33,433 bases of DNA, from assembly GCA_041686355.1 (NCBI GenBank), contig JAWLDZ010000019.1, positions 1-33,433 on the forward strand, given 5' to 3'. Positions within the stretch are counted from its first letter, which is position 1, and every line of letters begins with the position of its first letter. The position numbers and the translations under genes are program-made. The notes under the pieces were generated by a model. It had not been told where the DNA came from and did not search any database. It was given only the letters and a program-made list of their open reading frames with translations. This document shows positions 19,047 to 27,526 of the stretch, piece by piece. The DNA is from DSBN01 sp041686355. GTDB taxonomy: Bacteria; Spirochaetota; Spirochaetia; DSM-16054; Sediminispirochaetaceae.

Positions 19047-19091
19047 CCCGATAGTCCTCACTTATTGCTGCAGTTATTCTTACGTTAAAAG

Positions 19092-19667
19092 CTATTGAGG
19101 TAAAAGCTCTTCAAAGGCGCTTATAATTGATTCCGATTCCCAGTCGGTGGCACCAACTAAGCGGGCAACCAGGTTCCCTTCCGTATCCACTACCCAACTG
19201 GTGGGAATACTTCCGGTACCGTAAATTCCATTTACCTTGTGTTCCATGTCTATCAACACCGGGAAAGTGTACTTTTCATCGGCGATGTAGTTTTCAATTT
19301 TTTCGAAGGTTTCCCGGGGAGGACTGGGGGCTGCAACTGCTAATATGGTAAAGCCGCGGTCTTTTAGTTGGTCATATACGGACTGCATTGAGGGCATTTC
19401 CTCACGGCAAGGGGGACACCAGGTTGCCCACAGGTTTAGCAGCACCACTTCGCCGCGATAATCGGAGAGGCTTACCTCGTCTCCTTGCAAAGTTTCAATT
19501 GTGAAGTCCGGTGCGGCGGTAGTTTCCTTTAGAACTCCAAAGCCGGATTCATAGAATAACTCTTCCGCTTTGTTTAAATCGTTATCTTCCTGTGCCGACA
19601 GGGTAGAAGTCATAAACAGAAAGATCAGCATAATAAGGGCGTATGTTATGGTCTTATAAATTTTCAT
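19092..19667 (-). CDS. TlpA/ResA-like periplasmic thioredoxin
   Basis: 191 residues: signal peptide 1-25 (ending LSA), then a short helical spacer and a thioredoxin fold. The active site is WATWCPPC with Cys84 and Cys87, and the cis-proline loop is GSIPTSW (Pro155). WCPPC is typical of TlpA and ResA reductases that keep periplasmic cysteines reduced, for example in cytochrome c maturation. The dsbD gene 45 bases downstream encodes the natural electron donor, so the two likely form one pathway. No cytochrome c genes are in the window, so the final target is unknown. No clear Shine-Dalgarno is seen. TATATT lies about 11 bases before the ATG on this strand, hinting at a very short leader. Confidence 0.93.
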   Translation of the reverse strand: MKIYKTITYALIMLIFLFMTSTLSAQEDNDLNKAEELFYESGFGVLKETTAAPDFTIETLQGDEVSLSDYRGEVVLLNLWATWCPPCREEMPSMQSVYDQLKDRGFTILAVAAPSPPRETFEKIENYIADEKYTFPVLIDMEHKVNGIYGTGSIPTSWVVDTEGNLVARLVGATDWESESIISAFEELLPQ

Positions 19668-19738
19668 ATATAAAAACTAATATACTCTTAGTGGAAAAGC
19701 AAGGGGAAAAATTGAGTAAAAAGGACAGGATTTAGTGC

Positions 19739-20479
19739 TTAAACCAGGGCCCCCGCTGCCGGGAGCAGTAGAATTGCGGTAAAGTTGTACAGGGCATGGG
19801 CTAATGCTATTTCGTGCCACGAAGAGTGTGCCAGATAACGGTACCCTAGAATAACTCCTATTAAAAACGTGCCGGCAGCAGCAGTAAAACCCTGATACAT
19901 GTGACCAGCAGCAAAGAGGAGGCTCCCGATTATTATTGTTAGGTGAGCCGCCCGTCGGTTTACTGCAAAATCCCGGATAAGGTACACCCGGAAGAAAAGC
20001 TCTTCGAAATATCCTATTAGAAGGCAGGTTACGGCAATGAAAAAAATAAGGACCGGTTGTTCGTATAAACGCACATAAAAACCGGAATTTATCTCTATTC
20101 CGGTATTTTTATAGACAGGTTCACTAACTCCAATGAATTGCTGTATAATCCCAAGTAACAGGGGGATGCTAAGGATAAAAATATAACTTACAATTACCTT
20201 CAAAACGGGGGTTTCCCGCAGTGGTACAATGCCGTAAGATCGTAAATCCGAGTTAGAGCGAAGGTTAATAATGTAGATTATTAGCAGCATCTGCGGCAGG
20301 CTGAACAACAGAGTAAACAGGTGGAAGCCGGGGTTCAGCATGCTATCTATGTTGAAACCTGCTCCCTGCTGGAAGTATCCCGGGAGGAAAAACACTGAAA
20401 AAAGCAGAATAGCCTCGAGAAAAGGCATATTTTCTTCGTGATTTTTTGGATAAAATGGTGTATGGTTAGTAAAATTCAT
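19739..20479 (-). CDS. CPBP family intramembrane metalloprotease
   Basis: A polytopic membrane protein of 246 residues with about seven hydrophobic segments. The three CPBP (Abi/CAAX protease) motifs are present: EELFFR (Glu159, Glu160, Arg164), FAAGH (His193) and HALYN (His228, Asn232). These form the glutamate/histidine site of Rce1-like proteases. The substrate is unknown; bacterial members act in bacteriocin self-protection or envelope processing. GGTGAG precedes the ATG. It lies 71 bases upstream of the TlpA-like gene on the same strand and is divergent from the PilZ gene across 57 bases. Confidence 0.88.
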   Translation of the reverse strand: MNFTNHTPFYPKNHEENMPFLEAILLFSVFFLPGYFQQGAGFNIDSMLNPGFHLFTLLFSLPQMLLIIYIINLRSNSDLRSYGIVPLRETPVLKVIVSYIFILSIPLLLGIIQQFIGVSEPVYKNTGIEINSGFYVRLYEQPVLIFFIAVTCLLIGYFEELFFRVYLIRDFAVNRRAAHLTIIIGSLLFAAGHMYQGFTAAAGTFLIGVILGYRYLAHSSWHEIALAHALYNFTAILLLPAAGALV

Positions 20480-20512
20480 CTCACCAAACCTTATCTGATA
20501 TGGTTAAGATTG

Positions 20513-20527
20513 TATAGTTAATATAAT
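20513..20527 (+). promoter_or_regulatory. Candidate -10 elements for the PilZ gene
   Basis: Two -10-like hexamers precede the PilZ ATG at 20537: TATAGT (20513-20518) and a consensus TATAAT (20522-20527). Neither has a convincing -35 at the usual distance. From TATAAT the predicted transcript would start within a few bases of the ATG. Confidence 0.35.
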
Positions 20528-20536
20528 AGTTGGAAT

Positions 20537-21544
20537 ATGATTATTTGGATTCTTTTAGGCAGTTTTTTTGTTTTACTCATAATTGGTTACGGCGCACTCC
20601 GTAAGGCAGGTGGCGGGAGCTTTCCGTGGCTTCACTTCTACGCGAAGGGGAAGGAATCAGGCTTTACTTTTAAAGAGGTAAATCTATTGCGGAAAGTAGC
20701 GGTCGAGAACCGCCTGAAAAACCCGACAGCCCTTTTTTGGTCGATCGGTCAGCTCGACCGGTCAATAAAAGGGATGATTACAAAATTCCGCTCTGAAGAC
20801 AGTATCGGCAATGAAGAAAACATTCATTTCTTATCTAAACTGTTTGACTTTCGTAAGAACGTCGAGATGGAACTGCCAAAGTATAAACTAGGGATAAAAA
20901 CAACCCGTAAGCTGCCCCAACGACAGCGTATAATGATAAATATGCCCGGCTTGGGTACCTATCGGTCACAAATTGTAGAAAATCTGCGGCGTTATATAGC
21001 CATCTCTTATCCGGAGGGACCGAAACTGCCGCCGGGATTCATCTGGAAGGGCCATCGAATAAACATCTATTTCTGGAGGGCCGATGATGCAGGATATGTG
21101 TTTGAATCGAGGGTTATAGAAGACTACCTGGACCGTCGTTATCCAATTTTACACATTGCCCATTCCGATTCACTTGTTCGAAGCCAAAAACGGGGCTCGG
21201 TACGGGTCGACACCAATATCCCCGGCAGTATTTTTCCGTTGCGTTCAATCGAAACCGCCACTGAAGAGCATGAGTATGGGCGGGGACTTCGCTGCCGGAT
21301 TCGTGATCTCTCTGAAGATGGTGCAGCAGTACTAATTGGAGGTCGTGGTAAAGTTGGAATGGTGGTCAAACTCCAGTTTAAGTTGGGAGATTCAACTATT
21401 ATAATGAATGGAATTGCAAAGGGCGTGAATTACAATCAACCCAAACACCAGTCGGTTTTGCATATCCAGGCACTACCTCCATCTCCGGTGATAAAAAATA
21501 GGATTCTAATGTATGTGTACAACTTATTTGGCGAACGTGATTAA
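20537..21544 (+). CDS. Membrane-anchored PilZ domain protein (c-di-GMP binding)
   Basis: 335 residues: one N-terminal membrane helix (about 2-20), a cytoplasmic domain of about 190 residues of unrecognised family, then a C-terminal PilZ domain. The PilZ signature is complete: RGSVR (Arg219, Arg223) and DLSEDG (Asp257, Ser259, Gly262), so cyclic-di-GMP binding is expected. In spirochaetes such proteins influence motility and virulence; the output here is unknown. Only a weak GGA precedes the ATG, and a TATAAT lies 10 bases upstream. The HEAT-protein gene follows after 20 bases, so the two are probably co-transcribed. Confidence 0.87.
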   Translation: MIIWILLGSFFVLLIIGYGALRKAGGGSFPWLHFYAKGKESGFTFKEVNLLRKVAVENRLKNPTALFWSIGQLDRSIKGMITKFRSEDSIGNEENIHFLSKLFDFRKNVEMELPKYKLGIKTTRKLPQRQRIMINMPGLGTYRSQIVENLRRYIAISYPEGPKLPPGFIWKGHRINIYFWRADDAGYVFESRVIEDYLDRRYPILHIAHSDSLVRSQKRGSVRVDTNIPGSIFPLRSIETATEEHEYGRGLRCRIRDLSEDGAAVLIGGRGKVGMVVKLQFKLGDSTIIMNGIAKGVNYNQPKHQSVLHIQALPPSPVIKNRILMYVYNLFGERD

Positions 21545-21564
21545 AGGTTGATTGGGAGTTTAAT

Positions 21565-22824
21565 ATGAAAAAATCAATGTTCATAAGCCTAGTGTTTTTT
21601 CTGATGCTGTCTATAAATTATGTATCCGCCCAGCAGACGGACGGGCAAGACCAGACTGAAAGCCAGCAAGCCCAAGAACAGAGCCAAGATCAGGAACGAA
21701 ACGAACCTGATAATAAAATGCTGTTCGCCTATCAAAAGAATTTTGCCCGCGGCAGCCTTGCTACCAAGGTTCAAGTACTGCAGGATGCCTCTTCAGAAGA
21801 GGGAGGCGGTATGGGAAAGCTGTATCTGCAGGCAATCAGATTCTATCTAGATAATTTTTCTACCCTGCGGGAGGATCCTACGGCAATTGAGCTGGCGAAG
21901 TTTGCCGCACGTTTAGCCGGAGAGACGACCTACACACCAGCTACCCAGGGTTTATGGAATCTGTTCCAACAAAGTAGCGAAGTTGAAATAAAAGTGGCCT
22001 CGGTTCAGAGTCTCGGAAGGCTGCTTGATTCTGATGATCAGTTGGTTAGATCGATAGTTGATTATTTGCAAGCGCAGAACAACAAATTCCGCCAAGGTGA
22101 AGATGTAGAAAACCAGGTGATAGCTGAAACAATTGCTGCACTGTCTCGAATCGGCAGCAAGATTGCCTTTCCCGAACTATTTGCCGCCGCACATATCGGG
22201 TATCCTCAGAATATCGAAGAGAAAGCACTTGAGGCATTGGACAATTTGGAGGGCGATACCAGTCGTATGGTACTGCAGGTGATTGAAGATGGTTTCTCGC
22301 AGGAAAAATTGCCGGCTTTGAATTGGGCTATGGAGCAGGAAGATCTTTCGGATGAGGAAAAGGGAGAGATTGCCCAGAAAGCCCTCTCAGAAGGGCTTAC
22401 ACAAGTCGGCGATCAGGAAAAGCAGGAAAGATTGCAGGAACTGCGTTACGAAGCAGTTCGGCAACTGACTCAATTGAAGCGCTCTGAAGCAACCTCTTTA
22501 GCAATAGAACATTTTGATAGAACGAATGTCGAGGTAGACCGGGGCATAGCCTCGAAATCAAACCTCCTTGAGGCCATTGCCTGCTTAGGTGCAATGGGAA
22601 GATCTGAAGCAGCGGTGCGACTTAGCCTGTATCTAGAAGTGTTGAACACTTATAAAGAAAACGGGCAGAAGGTTGACGAACAGGTTGCATTAGCTGTTAT
22701 CAAGAACCTCGGCATTTTAGGCGATGAAGTGGCATTCGATCACTTACTTTACACCATGTATCTTGATTACCCCCGTTCAGTCAAACAGGCTGCGCGGGAG
22801 GTATTAAGTGAGTTTAAAGAGTAA
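21565..22824 (+). CDS. Exported HEAT-repeat protein (first paralogue)
   Basis: 419 residues with a signal peptide (1-22, ending VSA), a Gln/Glu/Asp-rich segment (23-50), and helical HEAT-like repeats throughout the rest, e.g. VASVQSLGRLLDSDD, IAETIAALSRIGSKIAF and AVIKNLGILGDEVAF. It has no catalytic motif and is probably a periplasmic binding scaffold. GGGAG lies about 9 bases before the ATG. It resembles the exported HEAT protein at 26217-27431, especially around ALSRIGSKIAFPELFAAAH compared with ALGRLGEEVGYEPVFFASQ. Its 3' end holds the ribosome site and GTG of comEC, with a 17-base overlap. Confidence 0.8.
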   Translation: MKKSMFISLVFFLMLSINYVSAQQTDGQDQTESQQAQEQSQDQERNEPDNKMLFAYQKNFARGSLATKVQVLQDASSEEGGGMGKLYLQAIRFYLDNFSTLREDPTAIELAKFAARLAGETTYTPATQGLWNLFQQSSEVEIKVASVQSLGRLLDSDDQLVRSIVDYLQAQNNKFRQGEDVENQVIAETIAALSRIGSKIAFPELFAAAHIGYPQNIEEKALEALDNLEGDTSRMVLQVIEDGFSQEKLPALNWAMEQEDLSDEEKGEIAQKALSEGLTQVGDQEKQERLQELRYEAVRQLTQLKRSEATSLAIEHFDRTNVEVDRGIASKSNLLEAIACLGAMGRSEAAVRLSLYLEVLNTYKENGQKVDEQVALAVIKNLGILGDEVAFDHLLYTMYLDYPRSVKQAAREVLSEFKE

Positions 22825-24466
22825 ACGAACAGTTTTTCTAGGCCCCGCTGCTTGGGGCCGCCGTTCCTTCCGAAGACACTACGAAGGCCTCATTGAGCTT
22901 AGCATTGTACCGGTTCTGGGCAGCCTATGGGCTTGTAATGCAGTAAATGTAGACTTCGTAAAGATAGCGCTTATCCTCTGTTCTACATTTATAGCGGCCG
23001 TGGCCTTAATCTGCGAAAACTGCTCCTCCGAGGGAATAAGGTCGATTGGAAAGGTGCTGATTTGGGTGTCGGTTGTATGTGTCCTCTGTATTCGAATTCC
23101 CTTCGTGCTACAAGAATCACAGCAGTATTGGGGCCTTCCGACGGGCCGCGTAACTGAAATAAGGGGGACAGTACAAGACGATAGTCGAATGGATGGGCGG
23201 GGTGGGAGCAGGGTGAAAATTGCCTTAACTGAAGTGAAGGATAATTTTGGAAACACCGCTGCAGCAAAAGGTTCCCTCTTGCTGCTGTTGCCCGGTACTA
23301 CCGGCTTTTATCAGGGACAGAAATTGCGAGTGCCAATACGGTTGAAAGAATTGAGAAACAGGTATATAGGCAACGCTCAGGGGCAAGTCGCCCTTACGGG
23401 TTTCTCCTCTGTGCTGCTGAAAAAAAGAGCAGCCCTTTTTTATTCTCTCCGGGCGAGGCTTGTCAGTATTGGGCGCCACTCACCTCCCTTATTAGAAGCA
23501 CTGCTTCTGGGCTACAAGGATGGAAATTCCGGCTATTTATTCGCTCTTTTCAGGCGGGCCGGTTGTGCCCATCTGCTGGCTCTTTCGGGGATGCATCTGG
23601 GGGTGATTTCCTTGGGAGTGCTGATGTTCACAACTCCGTTGATAGGACGCAGACGGGCAGTGCTGTTTTCTCTGCTTACAATAGTTTTTTATCTGTTTTT
23701 GGTGGGGCTTCGCCCCTCTATGCTGCGAGCGGTAATTATGTATGCCCTTGGGTCGGCGGGGGTGCTGGTACTGGGAGCGCGGGTAAATCCATTTCACATA
23801 CTCTGTATAACATTTATTCTCCAAACGCTGCTTCTTCCGCAAGACTCTTACAGCCTTGGTTTTCAGCTTTCATATTTGGCCTTGGGTGGAATCTGCTTGT
23901 GGACTCGTCCGATCAGCCGCTGTCTGCCGGTGCTGTTTCCTCCGCTTATGAGGGAGATCGCAGCAGCGACCATCGCGGCCCAGTGCTGCAGTGCATGTGT
24001 ACTTGTGAAAAGCTTTGGGGTGTTATATCCCATAGGTCTCCTGGCGCCCTTGCTGTTGACACCGCTAGTGACCCTATGGATGTGGGGCGGATTAGCATAT
24101 CTGTTCTGGTCCTGCCTTCTAAGTCTATTCTCCGGGCCTCTGTTGGTGATGGCTGATCGATACTTTCGCCTTTTAATTGAGAAGGCTGCCTTTGTGACAG
24201 TCGATGCCGTAAGGTGGTGGAGCTTGTTTAGCCCGATTGAAATTGCTCCTGATAAATGGAGTTTAATCGCTCTAATTTCAGGCTGTGTATTGACGCTGTT
24301 CTCACTCTGTCAGTATGCTGGGCGCTATGGATGGCGAATTAAACTACAATTCTCCCAAATCGATCGCCCAGTTCCTGCAGACTCATGGAATGGCGCCCAA
24401 CCGCCGGTTTGGACAGAATTTCCTGATATCCCAAGGAGTACGCGAAAAGATTGTCGGGCTGCTTGA
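22808..24466 (+). CDS. comEC: ComEC/Rec2-type DNA channel protein without metallo-beta-lactamase domain
   Basis: 552 residues. An N-terminal pair of hydrophobic segments is followed by an OB-like domain (EIRGTVQDDSRMDG...RVPIRLKEL) and the Competence domain with LLEALLLGYKDG, LLALSGMHLGV and FLVGLRPSMLRAVIMY. ComEC forms the inner-membrane channel for transforming DNA. The usual C-terminal metallo-beta-lactamase-like domain is absent, and the last 45-50 residues overlap rsmA in another frame and look non-conserved. It starts with GTG behind GGGAGG inside the HEAT gene, which suggests translational coupling. No other competence gene is in the window, so natural competence is unproven. Confidence 0.85.
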   Translation: MSLKSKRTVFLGPAAWGRRSFRRHYEGLIELSIVPVLGSLWACNAVNVDFVKIALILCSTFIAAVALICENCSSEGIRSIGKVLIWVSVVCVLCIRIPFVLQESQQYWGLPTGRVTEIRGTVQDDSRMDGRGGSRVKIALTEVKDNFGNTAAAKGSLLLLLPGTTGFYQGQKLRVPIRLKELRNRYIGNAQGQVALTGFSSVLLKKRAALFYSLRARLVSIGRHSPPLLEALLLGYKDGNSGYLFALFRRAGCAHLLALSGMHLGVISLGVLMFTTPLIGRRRAVLFSLLTIVFYLFLVGLRPSMLRAVIMYALGSAGVLVLGARVNPFHILCITFILQTLLLPQDSYSLGFQLSYLALGGICLWTRPISRCLPVLFPPLMREIAAATIAAQCCSACVLVKSFGVLYPIGLLAPLLLTPLVTLWMWGGLAYLFWSCLLSLFSGPLLVMADRYFRLLIEKAAFVTVDAVRWWSLFSPIEIAPDKWSLIALISGCVLTLFSLCQYAGRYGWRIKLQFSQIDRPVPADSWNGAQPPVWTEFPDIPRSTRKDCRAA

Positions 24467-25214
24467 GCTGGAGGGACAGTCAACGGTGTGGGAAATTGGA
24501 CCTGGCTTGGGGGCAATGACCCACATGCTGGTAGATAAGGCCGAAAATATTACACTGTTTGAAATCGATAACCGGTTCATACAATTTCTCACAACACTCT
24601 ATACTGAATACCCCCATTTGAAAATTGTCACTGGGGATGTAGTGAAAACTTGGAAGTCGGTGTATCAGGAAGAAGGTCTTCCTGACCGAATTATGGGAAA
24701 TTTACCCTATAACACGGCATCAATGATTATCGCCAATTTAATTGAAGCCGGTTGTGTGGCCCCGCGGATGGTTTTTACCGTTCAAAAGGAGGTTGCCGCG
24801 CGGATGAGGGCGGCACCGGGATCACGTGAGTATTCCTCTTTTTCGGTGATCTGTCAATTTGCGTGTACAGTTGAGGACGGAGGAACTATTTCTCCTGGAG
24901 CTTTTTACCCTCCGCCCCATGTGGATTCAGCACTAGTGCTAATGAAACCCCATGGGCGATTCAATTTTTGTCGGCTGCCTCTGGTCAGTGCGATCACCAA
25001 GGCCTTGTTTAGCTCACGCCGAAAAACTATCCGCAACACCCTCATTCGCAGCAGTCTTGCGAGCCGCTACGGAGAAGAAAAAATAGCTGCAGCTTTAGAC
25101 GCCGGCGGTATTGACCAGGGACAGCGCGGAGAAGAGCTTACAGTGGAAAAAGTGGTGGAACTGGCGGAGTTTTTGAGTGAAACTCATTCCGATTCCGCCG
25201 CTTCCGATTCCTGA
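24315..25214 (+). CDS. rsmA: 16S rRNA dimethyladenosine transferase RsmA (KsgA)
   Basis: Dimethylates two adjacent adenines (A1518 and A1519 in E. coli numbering) in the 3' terminal helix of 16S rRNA. The 299 residues include the conserved N-terminal pattern NYNSPKSIAQFL...RRFGQNFL, the SAM motif EIGPGLG (62-66), and the catalytic GNLPYN (Asn129 to Tyr132), followed by PPPHVDSALV. The start is uncertain: ATG 24315 or ATG 24327 both keep the conserved N-terminus and neither has a ribosome site. Either way the gene overlaps the end of comEC by about 140-150 bases in a different frame. A Ser/Asp-rich tail closes the protein. Confidence 0.94.
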   Translation: MLGAMDGELNYNSPKSIAQFLQTHGMAPNRRFGQNFLISQGVREKIVGLLELEGQSTVWEIGPGLGAMTHMLVDKAENITLFEIDNRFIQFLTTLYTEYPHLKIVTGDVVKTWKSVYQEEGLPDRIMGNLPYNTASMIIANLIEAGCVAPRMVFTVQKEVAARMRAAPGSREYSSFSVICQFACTVEDGGTISPGAFYPPPHVDSALVLMKPHGRFNFCRLPLVSAITKALFSSRRKTIRNTLIRSSLASRYGEEKIAAALDAGGIDQGQRGEELTVEKVVELAEFLSETHSDSAASDS

Positions 25215-25223
25215 ATGAATAGT

Positions 25224-25252
25224 TTGACTCGTAAAATTCTGTGGAGTATATT
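25224..25252 (+). promoter_or_regulatory. Candidate sigma-70 promoter for the lipoprotein/HEAT pair
   Basis: TTGACT (25224-25229), a 17-base spacer, TATATT (25247-25252). Both boxes are one base from consensus. The predicted start is near 25259, which cuts into an AAAGGAG at 25255-25261 and leaves the second ribosome site (AAGGAG, 25286-25291) as the usable one. Confidence 0.65.
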
Positions 25253-25297
25253 TGAAAGGAGAATACTTTATAAATGAATAATACTAAGGAGACACAT

Positions 25298-26191
25298 ATG
25301 CGCAAAGGCATAATATTTATTCTGCTCGTGGGAGGCTTGGTTCTGTTGGTAGCTGGATGTGCAAGCCAGGCTGAAAACGGGGAGAAGTCCCCTCAGACCA
25401 AGACAGAGGTAGAAAAAACCGCTGAAGCGACTGAACCTGAGAAGGAGAAGGTAGTTGAAGAGGTACAGTTGGTTTCAAAACGAACAAGCTATTATTCCGA
25501 CGGCGTTTTGGCATCCTACCGGGTGTACAATTATGCCGACGAAGGAACTGAAAAACGCGAAGAGATACTGTACAATTCTGATGACGAAGCAGAGGAGCGG
25601 ATTGTTTATACTTATGAAGACGGCAGTTTGACTGAAAGTCGGCATTACAACGATGATAATGAGCTGCAGCGAATACATCGGTTTGACTATAACAAAGAAG
25701 GCCTGTTGAGTGAGGATCTGCTTCTGAACGCAAAGGATGAACAACAGACGCGACAGGAGTTTGAGTACAATCAGAATGGTCAGAAGAGTAAATGGCTGGT
25801 GTACAACAACAATGATACACTGATGAGTTACAGCCTGTATGAGTACCAGAAGGGACTCAACACACGTATCGAGAACTACAATGCCGGAAATGAACTGCTG
25901 GATTATTTTGTTATTGAATATAACTCAGAGGGTAAACCGGAAAAGAGGGTGTGGTACAACAGTTCCGACCAGCGCGAGCAGAGCCGTCTGTATGAGTATG
26001 AAAATGGAGCTTTGGTAAACGAAGCCTTGCTAAGGGCCAATGGTTCGGTACAGCGAAAAATAGCATATGTAAATAATAGTTTTGGAAATCCTGTAGAAGT
26101 GGTCTATATGGATGCAGGGGAAAATATTCAGGAACAGATTACATACGAATATATCACTCGCAGCAAGGTCTCTTACAAGGTAGCTGAGTAG
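25298..26191 (+). CDS. Lipoprotein with YD-like repeats
   Basis: From ATG 25298 the protein has 297 residues and a lipoprotein signal: MRKG, a hydrophobic core, and lipobox LVAGC with Cys21. AAGGAG lies 6 bases before this ATG, so it is preferred over the in-frame ATG at 25274, which would add eight residues ahead of the signal peptide. A Lys/Glu-rich spacer follows. The rest consists of about eight degenerate units of 22-23 residues of the form Y-x-Y-x-x-x-G-x-L...YN-x-x-x-x-L, for example FEYNQNGQKSKWLVYNNND. They resemble YD/wgx-type repeats of surface proteins. Function is unknown; it is probably envelope-anchored. The second HEAT gene follows 25 bases later, likely in the same transcript. 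Confidence 0.83.
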   Translation: MRKGIIFILLVGGLVLLVAGCASQAENGEKSPQTKTEVEKTAEATEPEKEKVVEEVQLVSKRTSYYSDGVLASYRVYNYADEGTEKREEILYNSDDEAEERIVYTYEDGSLTESRHYNDDNELQRIHRFDYNKEGLLSEDLLLNAKDEQQTRQEFEYNQNGQKSKWLVYNNNDTLMSYSLYEYQKGLNTRIENYNAGNELLDYFVIEYNSEGKPEKRVWYNSSDQREQSRLYEYENGALVNEALLRANGSVQRKIAYVNNSFGNPVEVVYMDAGENIQEQITYEYITRSKVSYKVAE

Positions 26192-26216
26192 TGAAGAAAG
26201 GTAATAGAAGGAAAAT

Positions 26217-27431
26217 ATGCAAAGAATGAAGTTTAAAATACTGATGCTGCTGCTGATGGTTATGCTTGGAAGTCAGTTTGCAGTGGCAAACGAAGTAGCT
26301 GCTGTGTGGACCCGTTTATATGAGCGTGCACAGACGCTTAGTCAAAAACAGCAAATCATGATGAATATTGTTGAACAGAACAGTCGTGATGTAATTCCGG
26401 TGCTGACGGATGCTCTCGACGAGGAAGTACGTACTTTTCGTAATACCGCAAATGTGACAGAAGCTGATCGAAAACTTGAACTCATGAAGATGGTGGTTCA
26501 AGAGCTGGGACGCCTGAAAGCACGTGAGGCAATACCGGTGGTCTGGGAAACTGTACAGGTTGTGGAGGATCCGATTCTGAAGGCAGACGCAATTATGGCT
26601 TTGGGCAGTATGGGAGCTCGTGAATATGCCGAAGATATGGCCATGATGCTGCGGAATATCAACTTCAATTATGATGATATTCAGAATCAGCGTAAGAACG
26701 AGATTGTAGCCTATGCTCTTGTGACAGCACTTGGTCGCCTGGGAGAAGAGGTTGGCTACGAGCCGGTGTTTTTTGCCTCCCAGGGCTGGTATTCAGGACA
26801 GAGACAGGTCAAACAGCGGGCTGAAAAGGTCCTCCAGCAGATTGTTGATGATCCTAGTGAACAGCTGCTGCAGATTCTTCGTACGAACGATGATTTCGAG
26901 CTAAAGCTGGCAGCCCTGCAGGCGGCTGAAAAATCAGGTGCACCGGAAATCGCAAAGGCCAGAGTGGCCGCAGCAGGCATCGATGAGGGACTTACCTACT
27001 CACCCAAGAACAGGAATGAAGGACGTGAGCTTAAAAGGATTCGCCTAGATGCTTTGGAGATGCTGAAGAAATATCCCCAGCCGGAGAACGAAAGGCTGAT
27101 TGAGAATTTAAGCAACATGCTCCAGATGTACCGCGCTAACCGGTTGTTCGATGAGGATGAGGTTCTTAACCTGCTTGAGACTCTGGGAACCTTTACCGGA
27201 GAGGAAGTTGCTCGCCCATTGTCCGATTTGCTGGGTTACTATAACCAGCGGCGGGAAGATTCTCCACCCGATTCCTACCGAATAGTCAGGACTCTGATTC
27301 AGGCCCTGGGGAATGTCGGCCATCTATCGGGTATAGAGGAACTGACTATGGTTACAATTTCTGATTCCTGGGAGAATTCAATACAGCGAGAAGCACAAGC
27401 AGCTATTACCAAGATTCAGGCTGCTAATTAA
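26217..27431 (+). CDS. Exported HEAT-repeat protein (second paralogue)
   Basis: 404 residues: signal peptide (about 1-24, ending AVA) and a helical body with HEAT-like repeats (LKADAIMALGSMGAREYAE, VAYALVTALGRLGEEVGYE, IRTL-like helices near the end). It is probably a periplasmic scaffold with no catalytic motif. It is related to the HEAT protein encoded at 21565-22824 in the middle region. GAAGGA precedes the ATG; a second in-frame ATG two codons later could also serve. It forms the last gene of the lipoprotein transcript and ends before a strong bidirectional terminator. Confidence 0.8.
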   Translation: MQRMKFKILMLLLMVMLGSQFAVANEVAAVWTRLYERAQTLSQKQQIMMNIVEQNSRDVIPVLTDALDEEVRTFRNTANVTEADRKLELMKMVVQELGRLKAREAIPVVWETVQVVEDPILKADAIMALGSMGAREYAEDMAMMLRNINFNYDDIQNQRKNEIVAYALVTALGRLGEEVGYEPVFFASQGWYSGQRQVKQRAEKVLQQIVDDPSEQLLQILRTNDDFELKLAALQAAEKSGAPEIAKARVAAAGIDEGLTYSPKNRNEGRELKRIRLDALEMLKKYPQPENERLIENLSNMLQMYRANRLFDEDEVLNLLETLGTFTGEEVARPLSDLLGYYNQRREDSPPDSYRIVRTLIQALGNVGHLSGIEELTMVTISDSWENSIQREAQAAITKIQAAN

Positions 27432-27466
27432 ACTCCTGCAAGTCCGAATATAATTAAGTCTTAACT

Positions 27467-27511
27467 AAAAAAGCGGCTGCCGGTTTTACTAAACTGGTCA
27501 ACCGCTTTTTT
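27467..27511. terminator. Bidirectional terminator between the HEAT gene and pta
   Basis: A perfect outer stem pairs AAAAAAGCGG (27467-27476) with CCGCTTTTTT (27502-27511). The inner arms CCGGTTT and AAACTGG pair with one G-T and a TACT loop. The A run on one side and T run on the other make it usable by both convergent genes. Confidence 0.93.
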
Positions 27512-27526
27512 ATTATACCGAATTGG

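Noticed and set aside
19047..19061. GTG start for dsbD at 19061
   Set aside because: No Shine-Dalgarno lies before it, while the ATG at 19046 has GTGAGG at a suitable distance and a cleaner signal peptide.
23563..24156. 197-codon plus-strand frame inside comEC
   Set aside because: It runs out of frame across the conserved Competence domain and encodes no recognisable protein; treated as a shadow frame.
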